In this document: positions 1 to 5,823 of the stretch, one piece after another | How the letters are laid out: each line of letters starts with the position of its first letter | Position numbering within the stretch: the stretch's first letter is position 1 | From: an uncultured Prevotella sp. | GTDB lineage: Bacteria > Bacteroidota > Bacteroidia > Bacteroidales > Bacteroidaceae | Reading direction: 5' to 3' | Length of the DNA stretch: 5,826 nt | Assembly: GCA_934183355.1 (NCBI GenBank) | Contig: CAKPST010000079.1 | Location: 1 to 5,826 of the forward strand | Translations under genes and position numbers: made by a program | The notes under the pieces: model-generated | Told to the model about the DNA's origin: nothing | Seen by the model: only the letters and a program-made list of their open reading frames with translations | Database searches by the model: none

Positions 1-899
1 CCGTCGTTATTGCTTAGATAGTTGAGCACATTCCATGCAGAGTCCGAAATGTCAGGATGTTTATCGTGAACTTTATCATGAACTTTATCATGAACTTTAT
101 CATGAACTTTATCGTGAACTTTATCATGAACTTCATGCAATTCTTCACCTTGATGTCTCTTTAGAGTCTCAAGAATCTCCGACAGCATAAAGTCGATGAA
201 AACGCCAGAGTCAGCAGCTTGCGTGCTTGCTGTTATTGCATCATAATATGCCTGCTGGTTAGAGAAAACCATATTCTCCACAGGCAGATGTTCAAACAGC
301 GGATGTAGCTTACCAAGAATAAGCGATTGCCACAGTCTGCCCATACGGCCATTGCCATCGGCAAATGGATGTATGAATTCAAACTCGTAGTGGAACACAC
401 AAGAGCGTATAAGCAGATGATCCTTGCTTTGGTTTAGCCATGCAAACAAATCTTTCATCAGATACGGCACTCTGTCGGCAGGTGGCGCCATGTGAACAAG
501 TCCATGTTCGGAAAACACTCCCACTCCTCTATGTCGGTATTTTCCAGGATAGTCGATAATTGCTTCCATCATCTGTGCATGAGCCTTTAGTAAGTCTTCT
601 TCCTTGAATGCGTCAAGATGCGGATACATTTCGTATGTCTTTATGGCGTTCTTCACCTCTTGTATTTCCTTGATAGGAGCAATGATGTTTTTGCCATTAA
701 TGATGTCGCGCACCTCATCCTCTGTCAGCTTGTTGCCCTCTATGGCAAGCGAGCTGTGGATGGTGCGTATCCTGTTTGCCTTGCGCAGATGTAGAGCGTC
801 TTTTTGTTCAAGTCGTATGGCGTAACGCTCTATTAAACCTGAAATCTCTGCAATCTTATTGATTGCTTCTGCACTTATTGTAAATGGTGGCGTGTACAT
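1..899 (-). CDS. fic: Fic-domain protein (probable AMPylase), C-terminus cut by window edge
   Basis: Fic enzymes usually transfer AMP from ATP to a hydroxyl side chain of a target protein. I translated 299 codons from an ATG whose last base is at 899; the frame stays open to position 1, so the C-terminus is missing. The signature HPFADGNGRMGR lies at residues 177-188, with catalytic His177, the acidic Asp181 and Gly182-Asn183-Gly184-Arg185 all intact. An inhibitory-helix motif (S/T)xxxE(G/N) reads SLAIEG at residues 50-55, before the Fic core; this is the class II arrangement in which the Glu (here Glu54) blocks productive ATP binding. Residues 121-140 fit the target-binding flap. Residues 257-280 are six VHDK repeats, followed by what looks like the start of a winged-helix domain (HPDISDSAWNVLNYL). 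The start has a strong Shine-Dalgarno (909-915) overlapping the hsdM stop, so it is in the hsdM operon. The target protein is unknown. Class and family are secure; toxin or guard roles are inference. Confidence 0.93.
   Translation of the reverse strand, partial: MYTPPFTISAEAINKIAEISGLIERYAIRLEQKDALHLRKANRIRTIHSSLAIEGNKLTEDEVRDIINGKNIIAPIKEIQEVKNAIKTYEMYPHLDAFKEEDLLKAHAQMMEAIIDYPGKYRHRGVGVFSEHGLVHMAPPADRVPYLMKDLFAWLNQSKDHLLIRSCVFHYEFEFIHPFADGNGRMGRLWQSLILGKLHPLFEHLPVENMVFSNQQAYYDAITASTQAADSGVFIDFMLSEILETLKRHQGEELHEVHDKVHDKVHDKVHDKVHDKVHDKHPDISDSAWNVLNYLSNND
60..131 (-). repeat. Six tandem 12-bp units encoding (VHDK)x6 inside fic
   Basis: Six contiguous 12-bp units (minus-strand GTTCAYGATAAA) encode residues 257-280 of the Fic protein. 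The only differences are T/C at the third base of the His codon: C in units 60-71 and 108-119, T in the other four. All differences are therefore synonymous. The unit is a multiple of three, so gain or loss of copies keeps the frame and changes only the linker length between the Fic core and the C-terminal domain. Confidence 0.97.
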
Positions 900-908
900 A
901 ATCCAATT

Positions 909-915
909 CCTCCTT
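909..915 (-). promoter_or_regulatory. Shine-Dalgarno of fic overlapping hsdM stop
   Basis: Minus-strand AAGGAGG lies 9 nt before the fic ATG, and its first two bases are part of the hsdM TAA stop (914-916). It supports the chosen fic start. The overlap suggests that ribosomes finishing hsdM feed into fic. A strong Shine-Dalgarno is notable because the hsdM gene upstream has none. Confidence 0.8.
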
Positions 916-3490
916 ACTCCTTTACCAGTTCCTTCAATCCCCTAATGGCAAACTCATCACCCGTGAGCTGTTCCACAAGTTCTGAGAGTTGCTCGTTGGC
1001 AAGAGCCATGTCGTCGTTAATCTGCTTATAGCTTGTGGCGTATTTCTCGCTAAGAGCAAGAGCTTCTGATTCGAGGGCAGATAGTACAGAGCGTAGGGTG
1101 TTGTCTATTCCTTCGCATATAGGATCAATCCACTTATGATGAAGCAGCACGGCAGCCTCCTCGTCTGTGAGGTTTTCTATCGCCTTTATAGTCTTTTCTT
1201 CCAAAGCCAGCTTGTCTGCCTTTATCTGCTTGTTGCTTGTGGTCTGCTCGTTCCAAAGACTTACAATCTGCTTTAGCTTAGCCTTTGTCTCAGCCTCAAC
1301 GTCAGCCTTAGGCTTAGCATCGGCAGTAATCTTCTTCTTGTCGAAGGCATTGTCTTTCTCGCTGTCGCAATATGTCTCCAGCTCTTCCTCGCTGAGGCTG
1401 TCGCGCACCTCGTCGAGTTCGCTGCCTATAGCCTCAACTCTTGACATAAGAGCTGATATGGCATTAAGCTCAGAAATGAACTTAGTCTGCTGAACAAGCG
1501 AGAAAGGAATGATGCGACCCTTCAATCCATCGGGCACTTCCACATCCTCGTCGCCCTTCTTCACCAACTTGTATGCCGTCTCCACCACGCGCACGGCATC
1601 GAAGCCCTCCTCCTGAATGGTCTCTATGTCGCTGATGATAGCCTGCCAGTTGTCTGCCAACGCCTGGTATACGGCATAGCTATCCACCAGCGGCATGTCC
1701 TTGAGTCGGCTGAATATGTCGGTTGCTATCTCGTCTTGCGCCTGAAGCTCACGCACACACGCCACATTGTCAATGAGTTTATGGTGAAGCATATCGTCAA
1801 AACCATCAAACGCCTTGGCAAATCGTGTGTTGAAACTCTCAACGTCCATGTTATGCTCTATGGCTGCCTTCACGTCCTCCACCTTTAGGACAGAGTAGGG
1901 CTTGTCTGTCTCTGGATCGAAGAGGTCGGCACGTAGCGTGGGCAAGGCATCCCAATACTTCTGCATAGCGTCGATTTCGGCATCGGGAATGCCACCAAAC
2001 ATAGTGGCATAGATGTCGTATTGCTCGGCAGCCTCGCTAGAATCTACATAGCGAGGAATATTGAGATTGTAGCCATTCTGCCTAATCTCCTCGCGGCTCA
2101 CTCGTCTTGAGAAGCCTGGAATGTCCTTGCGGTCGCGTACAGCATCGGCTATCTTCTTGATGTCGCAAGCACGCAGTTTGTTCTGCTTGCCGTCCTTGAC
2201 AAATCCTCGGCTGGCATCAATGATGAGTACGTCGTCGGCAGAGCGATGCTGCTTGAGCACCATGACGAGGGTGGGGATGCCTGTGCCAAAGAAGATGTTG
2301 GCAGGCAGACCGATGATGGCATCGATGTTGTTCTTCTCGATGAGATTGGTGCGTATCTGCTCCTCCTCGCCACCACGGAACAACACTCCGTGAGGCAACA
2401 CAATAGTGAGTATGCCGTCGGGCTTGAGATGATGAAGCTCGTGCAGGAGGAAGGCATAGTCGGCCTTCGACTTAGGCGCAACGCCATAGTCCTTGAATCG
2501 GGCGTCGTTCTCACGGTCCTTAGGGTCCCATTGCTGCGAGTAGGGAGGGTTGCTCACTACAGCGTCCACATATAGCGGCTGTCCAATCTCGCTGCCACTC
2601 TTCTCTAAGGGCCAGTCCTCGTCGAGCGAGTCGGCACATCGGGTGTTGATGTTGCTTGGCTGTATGCCACGCATCACGAGGTTCATGCGAGTGAGGTTGT
2701 AGGTGTTCTCCTTAAGCTCCTGAGCATAATATTTCACACGATTCTTGTCAGCAATATGTCTATCCACCGACTTGCCTATAGTGATGAGCAGCGAGCCAGA
2801 GCCAGACGTAGGGTCGTATATCTCAATCTGACTCTTATTCTTATGATGCTCAGCCACAATCTCCGACATGAGTATAGCCACCTCGTGAGGCGTGTAGAAT
2901 TCGCCCGCCTTCTTGCCAGCATTGGCAGCAAAGTTGCCTATGAGATATTCGTAGACATATCCCAGCACGTCATAGTCCTGCGAACCATCTGTAGGGATGT
3001 CCTTGATAAGCTTGATGAGGTCTTTCAAGGCACGTGTCTGGCTTGCAGGATTCTCGCCAAGTTTGCTCAGTCCTGCCTGTAGGGTCTTGAAGATGCCGTC
3101 ATACACAGCCTTGTAGTTGGGGCTAACAAGGCGGTCGAAGGAGTTGAGAGCTACCGAAAGGTCGGCAACCGTAAAGCTACTCTCAGGCAGAAGCCATGTA
3201 GAAAACAGATTCTTATACTCGATGAAGTAGCCAATATTGTTCTTGCAATAGTCGATGACAATCTTTGAGTTCTCGTCGTCGTAGTTCTCCACAAGACTCT
3301 CCAGAGCCGCCTTCTTGTCCTCGTCCGAAGCCCCCTTCATATCCTTGAGAATATAGTTAGCCTCATTGTCCGACAGAAATTTGTAGAAAATAAGTCCCAG
3401 AATATAGTCCTTATACTCATTAGCATCAATCTTAGAGCGCATCTTGTTAGCCGATGCCCATATCTTGTTTGCAAGTTGTTGTTTGTTCAT
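914..3490 (-). CDS. hsdM: Type I restriction-modification system DNA methyltransferase subunit HsdM, long form
   Basis: HsdM is the methyltransferase subunit of type I systems. With HsdS it methylates adenine N6 in a bipartite target using S-adenosylmethionine, and with HsdR it forms the restriction complex. The N-terminus (MNKQQLANKIWASANKMRSK and on to about residue 160) matches the HsdM helical N-terminal domain. GEFYTP is at 196-201, the SAM-binding motif I DPTSGSGSLL at 226-235, a QE-containing segment at 254-275 and the catalytic NPPY at 314-317. All key residues are present. At 858 aa it is far longer than classic HsdM (about 500-530 aa). The extra segment from about 485 to the end is charged, probably helical, partly coiled coil, and has a Lys/Asp/Glu-rich stretch around 690-770. 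The start ATG has no Shine-Dalgarno but an AT-rich leader, normal for Bacteroidetes. It is first in an operon with fic; hsdS and hsdR are not visible and should lie to the left of the window. Confidence 0.96.
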   Translation of the reverse strand: MNKQQLANKIWASANKMRSKIDANEYKDYILGLIFYKFLSDNEANYILKDMKGASDEDKKAALESLVENYDDENSKIVIDYCKNNIGYFIEYKNLFSTWLLPESSFTVADLSVALNSFDRLVSPNYKAVYDGIFKTLQAGLSKLGENPASQTRALKDLIKLIKDIPTDGSQDYDVLGYVYEYLIGNFAANAGKKAGEFYTPHEVAILMSEIVAEHHKNKSQIEIYDPTSGSGSLLITIGKSVDRHIADKNRVKYYAQELKENTYNLTRMNLVMRGIQPSNINTRCADSLDEDWPLEKSGSEIGQPLYVDAVVSNPPYSQQWDPKDRENDARFKDYGVAPKSKADYAFLLHELHHLKPDGILTIVLPHGVLFRGGEEEQIRTNLIEKNNIDAIIGLPANIFFGTGIPTLVMVLKQHRSADDVLIIDASRGFVKDGKQNKLRACDIKKIADAVRDRKDIPGFSRRVSREEIRQNGYNLNIPRYVDSSEAAEQYDIYATMFGGIPDAEIDAMQKYWDALPTLRADLFDPETDKPYSVLKVEDVKAAIEHNMDVESFNTRFAKAFDGFDDMLHHKLIDNVACVRELQAQDEIATDIFSRLKDMPLVDSYAVYQALADNWQAIISDIETIQEEGFDAVRVVETAYKLVKKGDEDVEVPDGLKGRIIPFSLVQQTKFISELNAISALMSRVEAIGSELDEVRDSLSEEELETYCDSEKDNAFDKKKITADAKPKADVEAETKAKLKQIVSLWNEQTTSNKQIKADKLALEEKTIKAIENLTDEEAAVLLHHKWIDPICEGIDNTLRSVLSALESEALALSEKYATSYKQINDDMALANEQLSELVEQLTGDEFAIRGLKELVKE

Positions 3491-3521
3491 ATAGTGTGTT
3501 TATTGTTTCGGTTTATTAGTG

Positions 3522-3529
3522 CAAATATA
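3522..3529 (-). promoter_or_regulatory. Putative -7 element of the hsdM-fic operon
   Basis: Minus-strand TATATTTG matches the Bacteroidetes -7 consensus TAnnTTTG exactly and ends about 31 nt before the hsdM ATG, which would give a leader of roughly 20-25 nt. No clear TTTG -33 box is seen at the usual 19-21 nt spacing, so it is supported mainly by its -7 match and position. Confidence 0.5.
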
Positions 3530-3581
3530 CAAAATAGTTGGTGTTTAAAGTATAATAATCTACAAAGAAAGGAGGAAAATC

Positions 3582-3626
3582 ATGAGGATTTGGAAAAACC
3601 ATCGTATATTTGCAATAAGAAACTAA
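3582..3626 (+). CDS. Possible 14-residue leader peptide upstream of the ATPase-nuclease gene
   Basis: An ATG preceded by a perfect AAAGGAGG (3568-3575) with a 6-nt spacer opens a 14-codon frame, MRIWKNHRIFAIRN, ending in TAA. The stop overlaps another ATG (TAATG), which opens a five-codon frame (MIEVL, 3626-3643) whose TGA overlaps the start of the 525-aa gene (ATGA). Such an overlap chain could couple translation. The putative -7 element at 3605-3612 lies inside this frame, so a transcript from that promoter would not contain its start. The frame is short and chance occurrence is quite possible. Confidence 0.2.
   Translation: MRIWKNHRIFAIRN
3605..3612 (+). promoter_or_regulatory. Putative -7 element of the ATPase-nuclease gene
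   Basis: TATATTTG fits TAnnTTTG exactly and lies 27 nt before the ATG at 3640, implying a short leader. TTTGG at 3589-3593 is only 12 nt upstream, too close for a standard -33 box, so the upstream half is unconvincing. It is part of the 10-base element TATATTTGCA, which is mirrored on the hsdM side. Confidence 0.5.
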
Positions 3627-3639
3627 TGATTGAGGTATT

Positions 3640-5217
3640 ATGATAGATACAAACAATAGAAGATTGCCAGTAGGCATCCAGTCTTTTGAGAAAATAAGAA
3701 AAGGCGGATACCTTTATGTTGACAAGACAGATATTATATGGCAACTTGCCAATACTGATAAAACGTATAATTACTTGAGCCGCCCACGTCGTTTCGGTAA
3801 ATCGGTGCTTGTCGATACATTAGAAGCATACTTCACTGGAAAGAAAGAACTCTTTGAAGGATTGAAGATAATGGAAATGGAGAAGGACTGGGTGAAGCGA
3901 CCTGTTATCCGACTCGATATGAGTCGTGCAGGAGCAGAGCCTGAAACTCTGCGCTCATATCTCGATATTACTTTTGAACATTTAGAGAAAGAATATGGCA
4001 TTACTCCAAAACCTACAGCCCAACTTGCCGACCGCTTTAATGCCATAATCGTGGGTTCGTATGAGCAGACCGGACAACAGGTGGCTATCCTCATTGATGA
4101 GTACGACTCTCCATTGCAGCATTCTTGGAAAACACCACACCACGAAGCATGCACCAGCATCTATAGAGAGGTGTTTGCCATATTGAAAGCCGACGACAAA
4201 TACGAGAAGTTTGTCTTTATCACAGGCATCACCAAGTTTACACAGATATCACTTTTTTCCGTTCTCAACAACTTAAGCAACATAAGTTTTGATCCAGAAT
4301 ATGCTGCAATTTGTGGCATAACTAAGGAAGAGGTGCTACGTGATTTTAAACCCGAAATTAATAAGTTGGCAGAATATGAAGGTTGGAATTTTGATGAGGC
4401 TATAGCACAACTGACAGCATATTATGATGGCTATCATTTCAGTCGACGCAACATGGTGGACGTGTTCAATCCATACAGCCTCATCAACGCATTGGCAGAT
4501 TCGGAATTGAGAAACTATTGGGCTTCATCTGGCGCGACCTCTTTGCTTCCGAGGTTTGTGGATGACATGGAGATAAAGATGAAGAATCTTGAAGATTGTC
4601 CAATAGATAGAGACACATTAGAGACTTCGGATGTAACGGGAGGTGGTGCCGAACTGTTTCTCTATCAGTCGGGGTATCTCACAATAAAAGGTTATATGGA
4701 TGGTATCTATCTGTTAGGCATTCCAAATTATGAAGTTCGCAAGGCTTTATATAAGATTGTTTTGCCAGCCTTGATGATGAAAACAGAAGGCCAGGTAATA
4801 TCGACTCAGAACATGTTGTTGCTGTCCCTTGTTAAGGGCAATATTGCCGAAGCCATGAAATGCCTTAAGGCTCTCATTGCTGATGTTCCATATAGCAACA
4901 AGAAACTTGCTTGCATGGATATGGAAGAGCGCTATCGTCTTATATTGAGCACTATATTCAATGCCATTGGTTGCAGAGTGGAAGTAGAGAAGATGATTGC
5001 TACGGGCAGAATAGACATGGTGGTGGAAACAACCAACATCATATATGTGTTGGAATTGAAACTGAGCAACAATGGCGGTGTTGATGCCGCAACAGAGCAA
5101 ATAATTGCTAAGCAATATGGAGAACCATTCAAAGCCGACAAACGTAGGGTAGTGGCTCTTGGCATAGAACTTGATAATTTGGGAAAAGGATTGATTGATT
5201 GGAAGGTAGTGATATAG
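3640..5217 (+). CDS. AAA-ATPase-like protein with C-terminal PD-(D/E)XK nuclease domain (DUF1703 type)
   Basis: This 525-aa protein has the two-domain build of the AAA-ATPase-like/PDDEXK_9 (DUF1703) family, common and multi-copy in Bacteroidetes; no reaction or partner is firmly established for it. The N-terminus LPVGIQSFEKIRKGGYLYVDKT (9-30) is the family hallmark. The P-loop is RPRRFGKS (48-55); as usual here it lacks the first Gly of the classic Walker A motif. Walker B is VAILIDEYDSPL (148-159), followed by a sensor-like ITGITKFTQISLFSVLNNL region (194-212). The C-terminal nuclease-like core shows G456-R457-I458-D459, then LELK with Glu472 and Lys474, an upstream Glu449, and a Gln487...Tyr493 element. 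All expected PD-(D/E)XK residues are present, so it may be active. Length is normal for the family and no frame disruption is seen. The ATG at 3640 is chosen because an in-frame TGA at 3631 rules out a longer start; a weak GAGG (3632-3635) precedes it. It is divergent from hsdM. It is not an HsdR: no DEAD-box helicase motifs. Confidence 0.9.
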   Translation: MIDTNNRRLPVGIQSFEKIRKGGYLYVDKTDIIWQLANTDKTYNYLSRPRRFGKSVLVDTLEAYFTGKKELFEGLKIMEMEKDWVKRPVIRLDMSRAGAEPETLRSYLDITFEHLEKEYGITPKPTAQLADRFNAIIVGSYEQTGQQVAILIDEYDSPLQHSWKTPHHEACTSIYREVFAILKADDKYEKFVFITGITKFTQISLFSVLNNLSNISFDPEYAAICGITKEEVLRDFKPEINKLAEYEGWNFDEAIAQLTAYYDGYHFSRRNMVDVFNPYSLINALADSELRNYWASSGATSLLPRFVDDMEIKMKNLEDCPIDRDTLETSDVTGGGAELFLYQSGYLTIKGYMDGIYLLGIPNYEVRKALYKIVLPALMMKTEGQVISTQNMLLLSLVKGNIAEAMKCLKALIADVPYSNKKLACMDMEERYRLILSTIFNAIGCRVEVEKMIATGRIDMVVETTNIIYVLELKLSNNGGVDAATEQIIAKQYGEPFKADKRRVVALGIELDNLGKGLIDWKVVI

Positions 5218-5231
5218 TGTTTTTCATCTAC

Positions 5232-5261
5232 CATCTGCCATAAATCAATGATTTATAGATG
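5232..5261. repeat. Inverted repeat just after the ATPase-nuclease gene
   Basis: ATAAATCA (5240-5247) and TGATTTAT (5249-5256) are perfect complements around a single A. CATCT (5232-5236) and AGATG (5257-5261) extend the stem, with GCC bulged on the left arm. It begins 14 nt after the stop codon and could mark the transcript end, but no T-run follows and the loop is too tight for a typical intrinsic terminator. The left arm overlaps one ATCTGCCAT box. Confidence 0.6.
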
Positions 5262-5373
5262 TATTGTGTTGATATACAATATCTTATGTGTAATGGCAGA
5301 TTCTCGCCAAAGTGTCGAATGTGCCATCCTATCTGCCATAAATACGGGGGCATCTGCCATAGCAGAATGACAT

Positions 5374-5426
5374 GGCATCACAATTAAGGCTTGTTTGCAA
5401 TGCTAACGAGCCTTAGTTGTGATGCT
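5374..5426. repeat. 18-nt inverted repeat with 17-nt loop (strong potential RNA hairpin)
   Basis: Arms at 5374-5391 and 5409-5426 match at 16 of 18 positions. In plus-strand RNA both mismatches (5374 with 5426, and 5384 with 5416) become G-U pairs, so all 18 positions can pair. The loop 5392-5408 and the right arm lie inside the 22-bp repeat array. There is no T-run after it, so it is not a simple terminator. Confidence 0.7.
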
Positions 5427-5473
5427 AACGAGCCTTGTTTGCGATGCTAACGAGCCTTGTTTGCAATGCTAAC
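5389..5473 (+). repeat. 22-bp direct tandem repeat array (iteron-like)
   Basis: Three full 22-bp units (5400-5421, 5422-5443, 5444-5465) each begin with ATGCTAACGAGCCTT. They are preceded by a partial unit (GCTTGTTTGCA, 5389-5399) and followed by the first eight bases of another (5466-5473). Units 2 and 3 differ only at the last base; unit 1 differs in the region after CCTT. The units touch each other without spacers, so this is not a CRISPR array. The 22-bp period is about two helical turns, as in plasmid iterons. Confidence 0.9.
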
Positions 5474-5646
5474 TGGGCATGAATGGTAGATGGCGCATTG
5501 CGAATGGCAGATAAACCTTCATTTTCTTGCATCTGCCATTCATCTGCCAGGCTATAACTTGTTGATACTTAGTGGGTAATGAGGATTGTGGCAGATGTGG
5601 CACATTTTTTCATCAACTAAACTTATATGTATATATATGATAGAGT

Positions 5647-5669
5647 GGTATGGCTCGGAAGACCGTACC
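5647..5669 (+). repeat. Short hairpin with 7-bp stem
   Basis: GGTATGG (5647-5653) can pair with CCGTACC (5663-5669) as RNA, with one G-U pair and a 9-nt loop. It is the most GC-rich element in an otherwise AT-rich stretch. No T-run follows directly, so a terminator call is not justified. Confidence 0.45.
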
Positions 5670-5696
5670 TCCTACAATTAGTATTAGCTAACCTAT

Positions 5697-5744
5697 ATTG
5701 TTAACAATTCCTCTAAGTGTTAACAACTGTTGTGTACGGACACA
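5697..5744. repeat. Cluster of perfect palindromes around two TGTTAACAA copies
   Basis: ATTGTTAACAAT (5697-5708) is a perfect 12-bp palindrome. Its core TGTTAACAA recurs at 5718-5726, 19 bp further. ACAACTGTTGT (5723-5733) is palindromic around a central T, and TGTGT/ACACA (5731-5735, 5740-5744) pair across a 4-nt loop. The cluster sits upstream of the possible promoter at the right edge, so an operator is conceivable. Confidence 0.5.
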
Positions 5745-5790
5745 GAATGTTGCTTTATATCAAGAAAACTGCTAAAAGACGCTAAATAAA

Positions 5791-5823
5791 TTGCCAAATG
5801 TTTGCGCACACAAAAAATCTTTG
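5791..5823 (+). promoter_or_regulatory. Possible Bacteroidetes-type promoter reading out of the window
   Basis: AATCTTTG (5816-5823), followed by TAC, is one base off the TAnnTTTG -7 consensus. A TTG at 5791-5793 lies 22 nt upstream, close to the usual spacing of the -33 box. The gene it would serve lies beyond the right edge and is not visible. Confidence 0.35.

Larger units (their letters stand above)
3491..3639. promoter_or_regulatory. Divergent intergenic promoter region between hsdM and the ATPase-nuclease gene
   Basis: These 149 AT-rich bases separate two divergently read genes and must hold both start signals. Each side has an exact copy of TATATTTGCA pointing toward its gene. The 14-codon frame with a Shine-Dalgarno lies on the right-hand side. 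I see no operator palindrome apart from the mirrored promoter elements themselves. Confidence 0.6.
5226..5596. repeat. Dispersed ATCTGCCAT boxes in both orientations
   Basis: Forward copies are at 5226-5234 (ATCTACCAT variant), 5233-5241, 5331-5339, 5352-5360, 5531-5539 and 5542-5550 (last base G). Reverse copies (ATGGCAGAT) are at 5293-5301, 5483-5491 (ATGGTAGAT variant), 5504-5512 and 5588-5596 (first base G). Pairs 5331/5352 and 5483/5504 are 21 bp apart, and 5531/5542 are 11 bp apart, so paired boxes sit on the same face of the helix. This suggests binding sites for one protein. What binds is unknown. Confidence 0.75.

Noticed and set aside
60..131. 12-bp repeats as a CRISPR or intergenic repeat
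   Set aside because: They lie in frame inside fic, have no spacers and encode VHDK without interruption.
604..3082. Open frames on the plus strand opposite fic and hsdM
   Set aside because: Their translations are low-complexity (Ser/Leu/Arg-rich) with no family resemblance, and the opposite strand carries well-supported proteins.
3640..5217. The 525-aa protein as HsdR of the type I system
   Set aside because: It has no DEAD-box helicase motifs, is about half the usual HsdR length, and matches the AAA-ATPase-like/DUF1703 family instead.
3771..5234. Open frames on the minus strand opposite the ATPase-nuclease gene
   Set aside because: No recognisable domain and no start signals; they mirror the real gene's codons.
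5232..5261. Intrinsic terminator for the ATPase-nuclease gene
   Set aside because: The stem is AT-rich, the loop is a single base and no T-run follows.
5389..5473. 22-bp repeats as a CRISPR array
   Set aside because: Units are contiguous with no spacers, and no cas gene is nearby.
5641..5673. tRNA fragment or tRNA-type attachment site
   Set aside because: Only one 7-bp stem is visible; no T-arm consensus or CCA-type end could be found.
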